This document shows, piece after piece, positions 40,274-52,250 of a stretch of DNA of 64,000 nucleotides. Position numbers and translations under genes: made by a program. The number at the start of each line of letters is the position of its first letter. Within the stretch, counting starts at the first letter, position 1. This DNA is from Pseudobutyrivibrio sp. Its GTDB lineage: Bacteria > Bacillota > Clostridia > Lachnospirales > Lachnospiraceae. The stretch is taken from assembly GCA_017557435.1 (NCBI GenBank), contig JAFYYR010000001.1, positions 62,001-126,000 of the forward strand, given 5' to 3'. The notes beneath the pieces are model-generated. The model saw nothing but the letters and a program-made list of their open reading frames with translations, was not told the origin of the DNA and did no database searches.

Positions 40274-41656
40274 TTGAGTGAGAAAAACGAGGTAGTAATG
40301 TCTAGCATTGACTACTCAGATGGGGATATTTTAAGGATGCTTAAGGACTTACCAGATGCATGCTGTGTTTTCCAGGTGGTGACAGATCCATTTGGTACAG
40401 TCCGAGACATGCTGTTTCTATTTGCCAATGAAAAATATGCTTCACTAGTTGGCAAGTCTTCTGCTGAGCTAATAGGTGCCACCTATTACTCGACGGTTTC
40501 TAATAGAGACGAGGATTGGATTAGGCTTAGTTATCAAGCCGCCATAATGCGTCAGTCTGTAATTAATCGCACTTACAATACTCAATTTAATAAATGGTTT
40601 GAGTTCTGGGCAGTTCCTGTATTTAAAAAGGGATTTTGCGCTTTTATCATCCATGATGTGACGGCTGAAAAGCGTAAGGAAGATACCAAGGAAATCACTT
40701 CAAAATCAAACAATGTAATCATTGAATGTGCCAAGGCCCTGTCGGCAGGTGATTTCAAAAAAGGAATAAAGGCTGCATTAAAAATACTTGGAACCACTCT
40801 TAAGGCAGACCGAGCAATGATTATTGAAAGCCGAAATGGTGAGGTAGGAGAAATCATAGAATGGTCTGATAGAGTAAATGGCACTGGCTTACCCGGTAGA
40901 AAAGAATTTGAGGAATATGATGTTTTTACCATGTGGAACAAACAGCTATATGGTGAAAATGTTTTAATCATAGAGGATACATTACTGGTAAATGTTAAAA
41001 ATGAGCAGGCCTATAACTGCATGTTATCGGGAAAAGTTTCAAACTATGTGCTTGCTACTTTGACTGATAAAAATAAGGTTAATGGATATTTGCTAGTTGA
41101 TAATTTCAGTCCTGAAACAGATATAAACATAAGAGAAGTAGTTGAATCTGTTGCAATTTTCATTTCTGAGGAAGTTAGAAACCATATACTTCAGTCAGAA
41201 ATGTTATACATGAGTGAGCACGATATTCTCACAGATGCAGGGAATAGAAAAGCATTTAATTCTAAAATTGGCATGCTGGAGGGAATGGATATTTCAGTTG
41301 GAATCTGCTTTGTGGATATAAATGGATTGAAGTCCATAAATGACGAGTTGGGCCATGAGGCAGGGGACAATGTGATAAAAGAAGCGGCGGAGACCATATC
41401 AGCCATTTTTAAGAAGAAATACTGCTATCGTATCGGCGGCGATGAGTTTGTAGTAGTGATGCCTCAGGTAACAGAAGAGCATTTTGCTCAATTCGTTGAA
41501 AAGCTTCGAAAAAAGACCAAGAAAATCTCAATGGCAATAGGTTCTGTATGGAGTGAAAAATGCTTGGATATGGAAGAGCTTGTTAATATAGCAGATAAAA
41601 ATATGTATGCTGACAAAACAGAGTTTTATAGCAAAAACGATAGACGAAAGGAGTGA
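40274..41656 (+). CDS. PAS-GAF-GGDEF diguanylate cyclase
   Basis: A 460-residue cytoplasmic signalling protein. A PAS-like domain (about 15-130, ending FIIHDVTAEKRKED) is followed by a GAF-like region (about 140-300) and a C-terminal GGDEF domain (about 310-455). Metal-binding D is in FVDINGLKSIND and the active site is RIGGDEFVVV, so it should make cyclic di-GMP. The product-inhibition RxxD site just before GGDEF is not present (KKKYCYRIGGDEF). I chose TTG 40274, about 4 nt after AGGAGGGG (40262-40269); ATG 40298 with GAGGT is an alternative. Confidence 0.88.
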   Translation: MSEKNEVVMSSIDYSDGDILRMLKDLPDACCVFQVVTDPFGTVRDMLFLFANEKYASLVGKSSAELIGATYYSTVSNRDEDWIRLSYQAAIMRQSVINRTYNTQFNKWFEFWAVPVFKKGFCAFIIHDVTAEKRKEDTKEITSKSNNVIIECAKALSAGDFKKGIKAALKILGTTLKADRAMIIESRNGEVGEIIEWSDRVNGTGLPGRKEFEEYDVFTMWNKQLYGENVLIIEDTLLVNVKNEQAYNCMLSGKVSNYVLATLTDKNKVNGYLLVDNFSPETDINIREVVESVAIFISEEVRNHILQSEMLYMSEHDILTDAGNRKAFNSKIGMLEGMDISVGICFVDINGLKSINDELGHEAGDNVIKEAAETISAIFKKKYCYRIGGDEFVVVMPQVTEEHFAQFVEKLRKKTKKISMAIGSVWSEKCLDMEELVNIADKNMYADKTEFYSKNDRRKE

Positions 41657-41706
41657 TATATAATAAAATAATTTAGCGTACTAAAGTGAAAGAGAGGACG
41701 GAAGAA

Positions 41707-42897
41707 ATGGTTATTTCAAAAAGTATGGAAGCCCTTGTTGCTGGAAGTTCAACTATCAGAAAGCTATTTGAAGAGGGCCTACAATTAGCGGCAGAAGTTG
41801 GTGCAGAAAATGTTTATGATTTCAGTTTAGGAAATCCAGCTTCTCCGGTGCCGGCAAAAGTTACTGAGTCAATCAAAGATATTTTAGCTGAAAATCCAGA
41901 CTCTTACGTCCATGGATATATGAAAAATGCAGGATTTGACGAGGTTAGAGCCAATGTAGCAGAAAGCCTTAATAAGAGATTTAATATGGGCTACGACGCA
42001 GGTGATATCGTCATGACAGTTGGTGCAGCAGGCGCTATGAATTGCATTTTTAGAGCACTTATTGAGACAGATGATGAAGTGATTGCATTTGCACCATATT
42101 TTGGTGAGTATCGTAACTATGCAGCTAATTACGGCGGTAAGTTAGTTGTAGTTCCACCAGATATGGAGAACTTCGATTTAAATATTAATGAATTAGATGC
42201 CCTTATCAACCCAAAGACTAAGTGCATTATTATTAATAATCCTAACAATCCATCTGGTAGAATTTTCCCAGAGGAGACAATTAGACAGCTTGGCGCTATA
42301 ATTGAAAGTGCAGAAAAAAGAATAGGTCATCCTATTTATGTACTTGCAGATGAGCCATATAGAGAGCTTGTCTATGATAATGAGGTTGTTCCTTACATAC
42401 CTTCAATTATCAAGAACAGCATTTACATCTATTCATTTTCTAAGACACTTTCTCTTCCAGGTGAGAGAATTGGTTATATGGCCCTTTCTAAGAAAATGGA
42501 TTGTTATGACGAGATGATAAATGCAATGGCCGTGGCAAACAGATGCTTAGGCTATGTTAATGCACCATCTTTATTCCAGCTTGTAGTTTCTAGATGTTTG
42601 GATGAGGGAGTAGATCTTGATTTCTACGATAGAAACAGAAAGCTATTATACGATAAGCTTACTTCCCTTGGTTTCAAGGTGGTTAAGCCACAGGGTGCAT
42701 TTTATTTGTTAGTTAAGGCTCCAATGGAGGATGAGGAAGAGTTTGTTTCTCTTGCTAAGAAGCATCACATTATTTTAGTATCTACCAAATCCTTCGGTTG
42801 CCCAGGATATATTAGAATGGCATATTGCGTAGACTATGAGATGATTAAGCGTTCTATACCAGCCTTTGAAGCATTGGCTAAGGAGTGCGGACTCTAG
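41707..42897 (+). CDS. pyridoxal-phosphate aminotransferase, class I/II
   Basis: A 396-residue fold-type I aminotransferase. Seen are DFSLGNPASPVPAKV (start of the small domain), NNPNNPSGRIF, ADEPYRELVYD with the PLP-ring Asp, and the Schiff-base lysine in YSFSKTLSLPGERIGY. YIRMAYCVDY holds the carboxylate-binding arginine. It belongs to the AspB/aromatic aminotransferase-like group of Lachnospiraceae. ATG 41707 follows AGAGAGGA; GTG 41686 has no site. The sugar-binding lipoprotein gene follows by 21 bp. Confidence 0.9.
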   Translation: MVISKSMEALVAGSSTIRKLFEEGLQLAAEVGAENVYDFSLGNPASPVPAKVTESIKDILAENPDSYVHGYMKNAGFDEVRANVAESLNKRFNMGYDAGDIVMTVGAAGAMNCIFRALIETDDEVIAFAPYFGEYRNYAANYGGKLVVVPPDMENFDLNINELDALINPKTKCIIINNPNNPSGRIFPEETIRQLGAIIESAEKRIGHPIYVLADEPYRELVYDNEVVPYIPSIIKNSIYIYSFSKTLSLPGERIGYMALSKKMDCYDEMINAMAVANRCLGYVNAPSLFQLVVSRCLDEGVDLDFYDRNRKLLYDKLTSLGFKVVKPQGAFYLLVKAPMEDEEEFVSLAKKHHIILVSTKSFGCPGYIRMAYCVDYEMIKRSIPAFEALAKECGL

Positions 42898-42918
42898 TTT
42901 ATACAGGAGGCGATTTAT

Positions 42919-44241
42919 TTGAGAAAGAAATTATTATCAGCTGTATTAATCACAGGAATGATGCTATCACTTTCAGGCTGTGCTAAGAAAAGTCAGGAAG
43001 TCATTTCAGATATGGCTGGGTCCAATGACGTCCTTACAGTGTATGCATGGGATGAGAATTTTAACATTCCAGCACTTAAGGCTGCGGAAAAGGATTACAA
43101 GCAGGTTAATCCTAATTTTGAATTGAATATTGTGAATATGGGTAATTCAGATGTTGTTGAGGATGCTATTGAGGATGCCTACAAGGCTAAGGATTTCTCC
43201 TCATTACCAGATATAGTTTTATTCCAGGATCACAGTATCCAAAAGTATGTTAAGGCATATTCAGGTTCTTTCATGTCAGTGGAAGATGCCATCGTAGATT
43301 GGGATAATCTGGGTTCTGACAAGGTATCATATTCAGTAGTTAATGGAGTTCACTACGGTTTTCCAGTGGATTCTGGTACTACAGTTTTTGCATATAGAGT
43401 AGATATTCTAGAGGAGTGTGGATACACTTTAGAGGATGTTACCGATATCACATGGAAAGATTTCGATGAAATCGGCAAGGACGTATATCAGAAGACTGGC
43501 AAGTACCTGATTAGCGCCATCGGCAAGGACAATGACTTGATTTATATGATGCTTCAGGCAGAGGGCGAGTCTCAGTTTAGAAGCGGCAGTCCATTTATAG
43601 TGGGCAATGAAAAGCTAAAAGAGGTTGTAGAGACAATCGTACAATTAGCCAATGATAACGTGCTTTATCTTGCAGAGGATTGGGACGATTATGTTGATAA
43701 TGCCATTGGAAATGACTTGACTGCAGGTGTTTATGATGGCAACTGGATTATCAGTTCTATTCAGCAGAACAAGGCCAATTCAGGCAAATGGGAAATCACC
43801 TATGCGCCTACATTTACAGGTATTCCAGGTTACGCATCAAATGGCGGTTCATCCCTTTGCGTGACTTCTAATTGCCAGAACTCTATGCTGGCTAAGGACT
43901 TTTTGGCATATACATTCGGCGGCGGCTCAGCAATAGATGGAAGCTCAATCACCTATGATGATGCGTTACTTGATGCAGGTGTTATAGGCTCTTGTGTTGC
44001 AGCAGCAGGCTCTGATGTTTATACACAGGGTGTTGAGTATTTTAACAATCAGCCTATATATGCCACTATTGTAGAGTACTCACAGCTAGTACCATCAGTA
44101 GAGCAGTCGGATTATCATTATGTATGTAGAAAATACATGTCACAGGCTGTGCTTGATATTATAGAAAATGGAACTGACATTGATGAGGCACTGGCCACAG
44201 CGGAGGCAGAATATAAAAAGGAGATTGAACCAAAATATTAA
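42919..44241 (+). CDS. sugar ABC transporter substrate-binding lipoprotein (copy 1)
   Basis: A 440-residue family 1 extracellular binding protein (COG1653). The lipobox LSGC gives Cys21. The mature start LTVYAWDENFNIPALKAAEK is shared word for word with copy 2 (45432-46784). The two are alike along their length (YGFPVDSGT; FDEIGK; YDGNWII; YASNGGSSL; SITYDDALL; VEQSDYHY). It probably binds a beta-galactoside or related oligosaccharide. The start is TTG 42919, 8 nt after AGGAGG. It lies upstream of the AraC regulator, apart from the permeases. Confidence 0.9.
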   Translation: MRKKLLSAVLITGMMLSLSGCAKKSQEVISDMAGSNDVLTVYAWDENFNIPALKAAEKDYKQVNPNFELNIVNMGNSDVVEDAIEDAYKAKDFSSLPDIVLFQDHSIQKYVKAYSGSFMSVEDAIVDWDNLGSDKVSYSVVNGVHYGFPVDSGTTVFAYRVDILEECGYTLEDVTDITWKDFDEIGKDVYQKTGKYLISAIGKDNDLIYMMLQAEGESQFRSGSPFIVGNEKLKEVVETIVQLANDNVLYLAEDWDDYVDNAIGNDLTAGVYDGNWIISSIQQNKANSGKWEITYAPTFTGIPGYASNGGSSLCVTSNCQNSMLAKDFLAYTFGGGSAIDGSSITYDDALLDAGVIGSCVAAAGSDVYTQGVEYFNNQPIYATIVEYSQLVPSVEQSDYHYVCRKYMSQAVLDIIENGTDIDEALATAEAEYKKEIEPKY

Positions 44242-44257
44242 TTTAGGTAATTAGGTA

Positions 44258-45193
44258 ATGGCAAAGCAAAAACGTCAGATAGAATATAGGTATTATGAGA
44301 TTCCATCGGATGAATATGTGCTTGCTCTTTTGGGGGAAAGCTGGGTTCAAAGTTACGGGGCAGATACGGAGAACCTTTTACATTTTCATAACTATATGGA
44401 AATAGGTTATTGCTATTGGGGAAATGGCAAGTTAACTATTGAAGAATCCACCATTAATTACAAGGGTGGAATTATAACAATTATCCCAGAAAATATACCT
44501 CACGAGACGAAAAGTCTCAATGAAGGAATATGTAAATGGGAGTACCTGTTTATAGATATTGATAATTTTATTAGAAAAGAAATGCAATTCCACAGACTTA
44601 TACCTGAGGAGGTTGTAAAGCGAATTAACAACCAGGGTTATGTCATTCAGTGGAACCAGAATAAAAATCTCACAGCGCTAATTCGCTCCATAATGGAGGA
44701 ATATCGAGAGAAAAAGCCTTATTACAGACAGGCTGTTAAGGGTTATCTTAGAGCATTTGTAGCTGAGCTACTGAGGCTCAATGAAGATATGAGCTCATCC
44801 CTTACTCTTGAAGAAAAGCGACTCAATAGCTATATAGAGCGAAGTGTTAACTACATAGCTGAGCATTTTGCTGAGGAGATTAAGATGTCCGATGTGGCAG
44901 GAGAATGTGGTCTATCAGAGAGTCATTTCAGACGCATATTCGAAGAGAGCATGAGCATGAAGCCTCTAGATTATCTTAATATGATACGTATTGATAAGGC
45001 TTGTGAGCTTATGCAGACCACGGATTACGCCATGGAAGAAGTTGGATTTAGAGTGGGGTATCAGACACCATCTACATTCAATCGCAACTTCAAAAAGCTT
45101 ACTAGCAAGACCCCATATCAATGGAAAAAGGACAAGAACTCCACCGGACTTACAAAAAAGAATTATAAAATCAGCGCCAAGAAGGGCTGGTAG
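44258..45193 (+). CDS. AraC-family transcriptional regulator
   Basis: A 311-residue regulator. The N-terminal cupin-like sensor domain (about 20-120) has LHFHNYMEIGYCYWGNGKL and IIPENIPHE. A linker leads to the C-terminal double helix-turn-helix (about 195-295): MSDVAGECGLSESHFRRIFEE, then YAMEEVGFRVGYQTPSTFNRNFKKLT. It lies 16 bp after copy 1 of the binding protein and before the main transporter/lacZ operon, and probably activates the latter in response to a sugar. Confidence 0.93.
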   Translation: MAKQKRQIEYRYYEIPSDEYVLALLGESWVQSYGADTENLLHFHNYMEIGYCYWGNGKLTIEESTINYKGGIITIIPENIPHETKSLNEGICKWEYLFIDIDNFIRKEMQFHRLIPEEVVKRINNQGYVIQWNQNKNLTALIRSIMEEYREKKPYYRQAVKGYLRAFVAELLRLNEDMSSSLTLEEKRLNSYIERSVNYIAEHFAEEIKMSDVAGECGLSESHFRRIFEESMSMKPLDYLNMIRIDKACELMQTTDYAMEEVGFRVGYQTPSTFNRNFKKLTSKTPYQWKKDKNSTGLTKKNYKISAKKGW

Positions 45194-45194
45194 G

Positions 45195-45226
45195 AAAAAG
45201 AATGGTCTATGGCCATTCTTTTTTTA
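45195..45226 (+). terminator. terminator after the AraC gene
   Basis: The stem GAATGGTC/GGCCATTC (about 45200-45218) extended by A/T pairs, loop TAT, then a T tract. Confidence 0.85.
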
Positions 45227-45311
45227 CATATTTTAAACACAATAATGGTAAAAAATAATTATTAGCTTGGATTTAAATAAGCGAATTTGCAATTTTTAAG
45301 AGCAATTATAT

Positions 45312-45341
45312 TTAACATTAATTTATATTAATTAGTATTAT
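45312..45341 (+). promoter_or_regulatory. promoter of the binding protein-permease-lacZ operon
   Basis: TTAACA (45312-45317), 18 bp, TATTAT (45336-45341). The leader is about 85 nt. The AT-rich 110 bp upstream is where the AraC regulator could bind; I could not define an operator. Confidence 0.6.
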
Positions 45342-45431
45342 GACCATATGAGGGGCGCGAATTGGGAAAGGAATTGTGCAACATGTACAAGAAAGCGCCA
45401 AATATTTAAGAGAGAAGGAGAATGGAGAGAG

Positions 45432-46784
45432 ATGAAGAAAAAATTACTATCAGTAATGCTCGCAGGAGCAATGGTTTCTTCGCTAGTAGCATGTGGAGGT
45501 TCAGATGGAGCCGGCACAGATGGGGCAGCAGGTGCTGACGGAGCAGAGGAGAATGTTCAGTCAGAGGATGAAAATACACTTACAGTGTATGCATGGGATG
45601 AAAACTTTAATATTCCTGCACTAAAAGCAGCAGAGAAGGATTTCCAGGAGGTTAACCCAGATTTCCATCTTGAGATTATTACACAGTCTCAATCATCAGA
45701 TGTAGAGACAAAAATCACAAATGCAGCAGAGGCTGGAGATTACAGCACATTACCAGATATTGTGTTGTTCCAGGATCATTATATTCAGCAGTACGTAACA
45801 AACTATCCTGATGCATGGCAGTCAGCAGAGGATGCAACTTGCGATTGGTCAGGACTTGGAGCTGAAAAGCTTTCTTACTCAACTATCGATGGAGTTCACT
45901 ATGGATTCCCAGTAGATGCAGGAACAGCGATTTTCGCATATAGAACAGACCTCCTTGAGGAAGCAGGTTACACAATTGATGATGTAACAGGCATCACATG
46001 GGATGAGTTCGATGAAATCGGTAAAAAAGTATACGAAAAGACAGGTAAGTATTTACTTTGCATGGATGGTGACGGAAACGACTTATTCTACATGATGCTT
46101 CAGGCAGAGGGTGTTTCACAGTTCAAGGATGGTGAGCCATACTTCAAGGATAATAAGACACTTGTAGAAGTATTTAATGTAGTTGTAAAGCTTGCTCAGG
46201 ACAATGTTCTCTACCTTGCAAATGACTGGTCAGACTATACAGATCAGGCAATTCAAGGCGATTTAGTAGCAGGTGTTTACAATGGTAACTGGATTATTCC
46301 TACAATTGAGCAGGTAGCTGACAACTCAGGTAAGTGGGAAATTACAACAGCACCTACACTTACAGGTGAGCCTGGTTATGCTTCAAACGGTGGTTCTTCA
46401 CTTTACATTACAGCTAACTGCCAGAAGAAGGATCTTGCACTTCAGTTCCTTTCATATACATTTGGTGGTGAGTCAGCAGCAGACGGACAGTCAATCACAT
46501 ACGATGAGGCTCTTGTAAATGGTGGTGTAATCGGAACATGTGCAGCAGCTGCAGAGTCTGATGTATATTCACAGGGCGTTCCTTTCTTCAACGACCAGCC
46601 AATTTATTCAACAATCGTTGAGTACACACAGCATGTACCTACAGTAGAGCAGTCAGATTATCACTATGCAGCTCGTACACAGCTTGGAACAGCTCTTCAG
46701 AATGTTCTTACAAATGGAGAGGACCCAGAAGCAGCTATAGCAAATGCAGAAGAGCAGCTTAGATTTGAAATGGAATTAGATTAA
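45432..46784 (+). CDS. sugar ABC transporter substrate-binding lipoprotein (copy 2)
   Basis: A 450-residue family 1 binding protein. It has a signal peptide with lipobox LVAC (Cys21), a Gly/Ala/Asp/Glu-rich linker (about 22-47), then LTVYAWDENFNIPALKAAEK, identical to copy 1. ATG 45432 is preceded by GGAGAGAG. An upstream in-frame ATG (45348) would add a charged 28-residue stretch before the signal peptide and is rejected. A GC-rich terminator-like hairpin separates it from the permeases, which should leave the binding protein in excess. Confidence 0.93.
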   Translation: MKKKLLSVMLAGAMVSSLVACGGSDGAGTDGAAGADGAEENVQSEDENTLTVYAWDENFNIPALKAAEKDFQEVNPDFHLEIITQSQSSDVETKITNAAEAGDYSTLPDIVLFQDHYIQQYVTNYPDAWQSAEDATCDWSGLGAEKLSYSTIDGVHYGFPVDAGTAIFAYRTDLLEEAGYTIDDVTGITWDEFDEIGKKVYEKTGKYLLCMDGDGNDLFYMMLQAEGVSQFKDGEPYFKDNKTLVEVFNVVVKLAQDNVLYLANDWSDYTDQAIQGDLVAGVYNGNWIIPTIEQVADNSGKWEITTAPTLTGEPGYASNGGSSLYITANCQKKDLALQFLSYTFGGESAADGQSITYDEALVNGGVIGTCAAAAESDVYSQGVPFFNDQPIYSTIVEYTQHVPTVEQSDYHYAARTQLGTALQNVLTNGEDPEAAIANAEEQLRFEMELD

Positions 46785-46805
46785 TAGTTTTAAATGAATT
46801 TATTT

Positions 46806-46835
46806 GGGAAGTGGCTAGCCCACTTCCCGTTTTTT
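46806..46835 (+). terminator. intra-operon partial terminator
   Basis: A perfect nine-bp stem GGGAAGTGG/CCACTTCCC (46806-46814, 46820-46828), loop CTAGC, then GTTTTTT. Placed between the binding-protein and permease genes, it probably lowers permease and lacZ transcription relative to the binding protein. Confidence 0.85.
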
Positions 46836-46854
46836 AAAGAAGGGGGATGCCAAA

Positions 46855-47757
46855 GTGGAAAATAGAAGAAAAGGAATGACGCTTGCAAATAAGCAATTGG
46901 CAGCCGGCTGGGCATTTTTAACACCAGCAACAATCCTCATTTTTATAATGAGCTTTTATCCAATTATTCAGGCCTTTATTACATCATTAAAAAAAGGTAA
47001 GGGCGTAAATACAGTATTCGCAGATCCGCTGACATACAATTACACACGAATGTTTCAGGATGGTATTTTTATCCAATCGATGAAAAATACATTCTTTTAT
47101 CTTATAATCGAGGTCCCTATTATGCTGGTGCTTGCCATTTTGCTGGCGCAGCTTCTTAACAATAAGGATCTTAAATTCAAGGGGTTGTTTAGAACCTGTA
47201 TCTTTTTACCATGTGCCACATCGCTGGTATCATATTCAATTATTTTCAAGTCAATGTTTGCTACACAGGGCCTTGTTAATACAGTGCTTATGAAGATGGG
47301 ATTGATTAGCGAGAATATTAATTTCCTAGGTACTCCTGGCACTGCAAAGGCAGTTATTATCATAGCCCTAATCTGGAGATGGACAGGCTATAACATGGTC
47401 TTCTATTTAGCTGGTCTTCAGAATATAGAGTACTCAGTATACGAGGCAGCCAAAATCGATGGTGCCACAGGCTGGAAGACATTTTGGTATGTAACAGTGC
47501 CACTTCTTAAGCCAACAATCGTTATGACAGCAATAATGTCAATAAATGGTACATTGCAGCTCTTTGATGAGTCAATGAACTTAACAAGTGGTGGCCCTGC
47601 AAACTCAACAATTACAATGTCCCACTACATTTATAATCAGGCATTTGGCCAGGGTGTAGGAGCACTTGGATACACATCAGCTATGGCATTTTTAGTATTT
47701 ATTATGGTTGCAATACTTGCATTCATCAATTTGAAAGTAGGTGATACTCGTGACTAA
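46855..47757 (+). CDS. sugar ABC transporter permease (MalF/UgpA type)
   Basis: A 300-residue permease with six membrane helices. The EAA loop EAAKIDGATGWKTFWYVTVP (about 197-216) contacts the ATPase. LTSGGPANSTITMSHYIYNQAF is typical of the carbohydrate uptake CUT1 family. The start is GTG 46855, 7 nt after AGGGGGAT; the nearby ATG 46847 is out of frame. It overlaps the next permease gene. Confidence 0.93.
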   Translation: MENRRKGMTLANKQLAAGWAFLTPATILIFIMSFYPIIQAFITSLKKGKGVNTVFADPLTYNYTRMFQDGIFIQSMKNTFFYLIIEVPIMLVLAILLAQLLNNKDLKFKGLFRTCIFLPCATSLVSYSIIFKSMFATQGLVNTVLMKMGLISENINFLGTPGTAKAVIIIALIWRWTGYNMVFYLAGLQNIEYSVYEAAKIDGATGWKTFWYVTVPLLKPTIVMTAIMSINGTLQLFDESMNLTSGGPANSTITMSHYIYNQAFGQGVGALGYTSAMAFLVFIMVAILAFINLKVGDTRD

Positions 47758-48583
47758 GAAAAATAAATCAATGGTTCAGCGTAGGCTTATTCCTACATAC
47801 ATATTTTTAATTATTTGCTCCTTAATATCAGTATTTCCACTGTATTGGATGATTGCAGCAGCCACAAATACATCTCTTAACGTGGCACGAGGCTCCATTG
47901 CGTTTGGTAATCAGTTATTAATAAACTTTGAGCATTTGAAAAATGCAGTACAGGGAACACTGTGGAGCAGCCTAGGTAATTCATTCCTATATGCAACAGT
48001 ACAGACTATATTTACCCTGTTTATCTGCTCATTGGCAGGTTATGGATTCGAGCTCTATCATGACAAGCACAAGGATAGGTTGTTTGGAATTATCCTTCTT
48101 GCAATGATGGTTCCAGCGGTAGCAACAATGGTGCCACTGTTTGTACTGATATCAAAGGTTAAGCTTTTAAATTCAGTTTGGGCATTTATCCTTCCTGGAA
48201 TATCTACTCCATTTATGATTATGATGTTCAGACAGAATTCTCGTAATTTTCCACCTGACATCATGGAGGCAGCCCGCATAGATGGACTTCCTGAGTGGAA
48301 GATATTTTTCAAAATGTATATGCCAGTACAGAAATCAATCTATGCAGCAGCAGGTGTTATTTCGTTCATGAACGCTTGGAATGCTTATCTGTGGCCAAAG
48401 GTAGTAATGACTGACAATAGAGCCCAGACAATGCCTATGTTTATCGCAAATATCACAAGTGGCTACACAGTAGACTACGGAATGACAATGCTTGGCGTAT
48501 TGTTCTGTTCTCTGCCTACTATGATTATTTTCTTCATTTTACAGAAGCAATTTGCAGAAGGTATTACTGGTTCGGTTAAATAG
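47750..48583 (+). CDS. sugar ABC transporter permease (MalG/UgpE type)
   Basis: A 277-residue permease with six membrane helices and the EAA loop EAARIDGLPEWKIFFKMYMP (about 177-196). It also has the family-typical NAWNAYLWPKVV and C-terminal QKQFAEGITGSVK. I chose GTG 47750 (AGGTGAT upstream, 47738-47744) over GTG 47741, which overlaps that site. It overlaps the first permease gene by 8 bases. No ATPase gene follows; the lone MsmK-like ATPase at 55941-57047 may energise it. Confidence 0.93.
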   Translation: MTKKNKSMVQRRLIPTYIFLIICSLISVFPLYWMIAAATNTSLNVARGSIAFGNQLLINFEHLKNAVQGTLWSSLGNSFLYATVQTIFTLFICSLAGYGFELYHDKHKDRLFGIILLAMMVPAVATMVPLFVLISKVKLLNSVWAFILPGISTPFMIMMFRQNSRNFPPDIMEAARIDGLPEWKIFFKMYMPVQKSIYAAAGVISFMNAWNAYLWPKVVMTDNRAQTMPMFIANITSGYTVDYGMTMLGVLFCSLPTMIIFFILQKQFAEGITGSVK

Positions 48584-48592
48584 TAAAGATAA

Positions 48593-51622
<3,030 letters not shown>

Positions 51623-51673
51623 GGTATAATAATTGTCGACTGAATAAGCCAATTATTATATGGAGGGACGAAT

Positions 51674-52198
51674 ATGTTTGAATCAAACGATACATTTGTA
51701 GAAGAGGCGGTTAAAGTAGTTGAATCTGGGGCGATGAAGGCTAAGAAACTTTGCCTTTTAGCAGCTACACTTCTGTTTTGTGTGGCAATGATTTCTACTA
51801 CGGGAATTATAAAGACCATACTAGCTATTTTGACTATAGTAGCAGGTCTGTCATATTGTTGGATTTTAGGCTATAAGAATATTGAGTATGAATATGATTA
51901 TACAAATGGCAGTCTTGAGATAGCTAAAATCATCAACAATGAAAAGCGTAAAAAGGTAGTTAGCATCGAGCCAAACGAGGTAAAGCTTGTTGCAGCAGTT
52001 GGAACTAATGAATCTTTAAAATATGACCATGTAAATCTTAAGACTTTTGATTGCTCAAGCAACCAGGAAGAGGACAAAGATTACATCTTAGTGGCTCACA
52101 GCGAGGCAAAAGGATACGATTTCAAGGTAATTTTCAATCCATCTGAGAAGTTGCTTAACGCTATGTCAAAATACAATAAGCATGAGATTTATGCGTAA
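51674..52198 (+). CDS. DUF6106-like membrane protein
   Basis: A 174-residue protein resembling the DUF6106 family of Lachnospiraceae. A short helical N-terminus precedes two membrane helices (about 25-64) and a cytoplasmic beta-rich domain that begins IEYEYDYTNGSLEIAKIINN, with a KRKKVVSIEPNEVKLVA block. Function unknown. GGAGGG lies before the ATG, and a TATAAT at 51625-51630 may give it a separate promoter. It sits between lacZ and galK. Confidence 0.65.
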   Translation: MFESNDTFVEEAVKVVESGAMKAKKLCLLAATLLFCVAMISTTGIIKTILAILTIVAGLSYCWILGYKNIEYEYDYTNGSLEIAKIINNEKRKKVVSIEPNEVKLVAAVGTNESLKYDHVNLKTFDCSSNQEEDKDYILVAHSEAKGYDFKVIFNPSEKLLNAMSKYNKHEIYA

Positions 52199-52250
52199 AT
52201 AAATCGGGGGAAGAAGGCTTATTGATAGATATACTAGAAGGAGAAGGATA

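Noticed and set aside
45384-45410. Eight-codon leader peptide and cre-like site in the binding-protein leader
   Set aside because: No ribosome binding site precedes the ATG, and AAGAAAGCGCC matches a catabolite element only in part.
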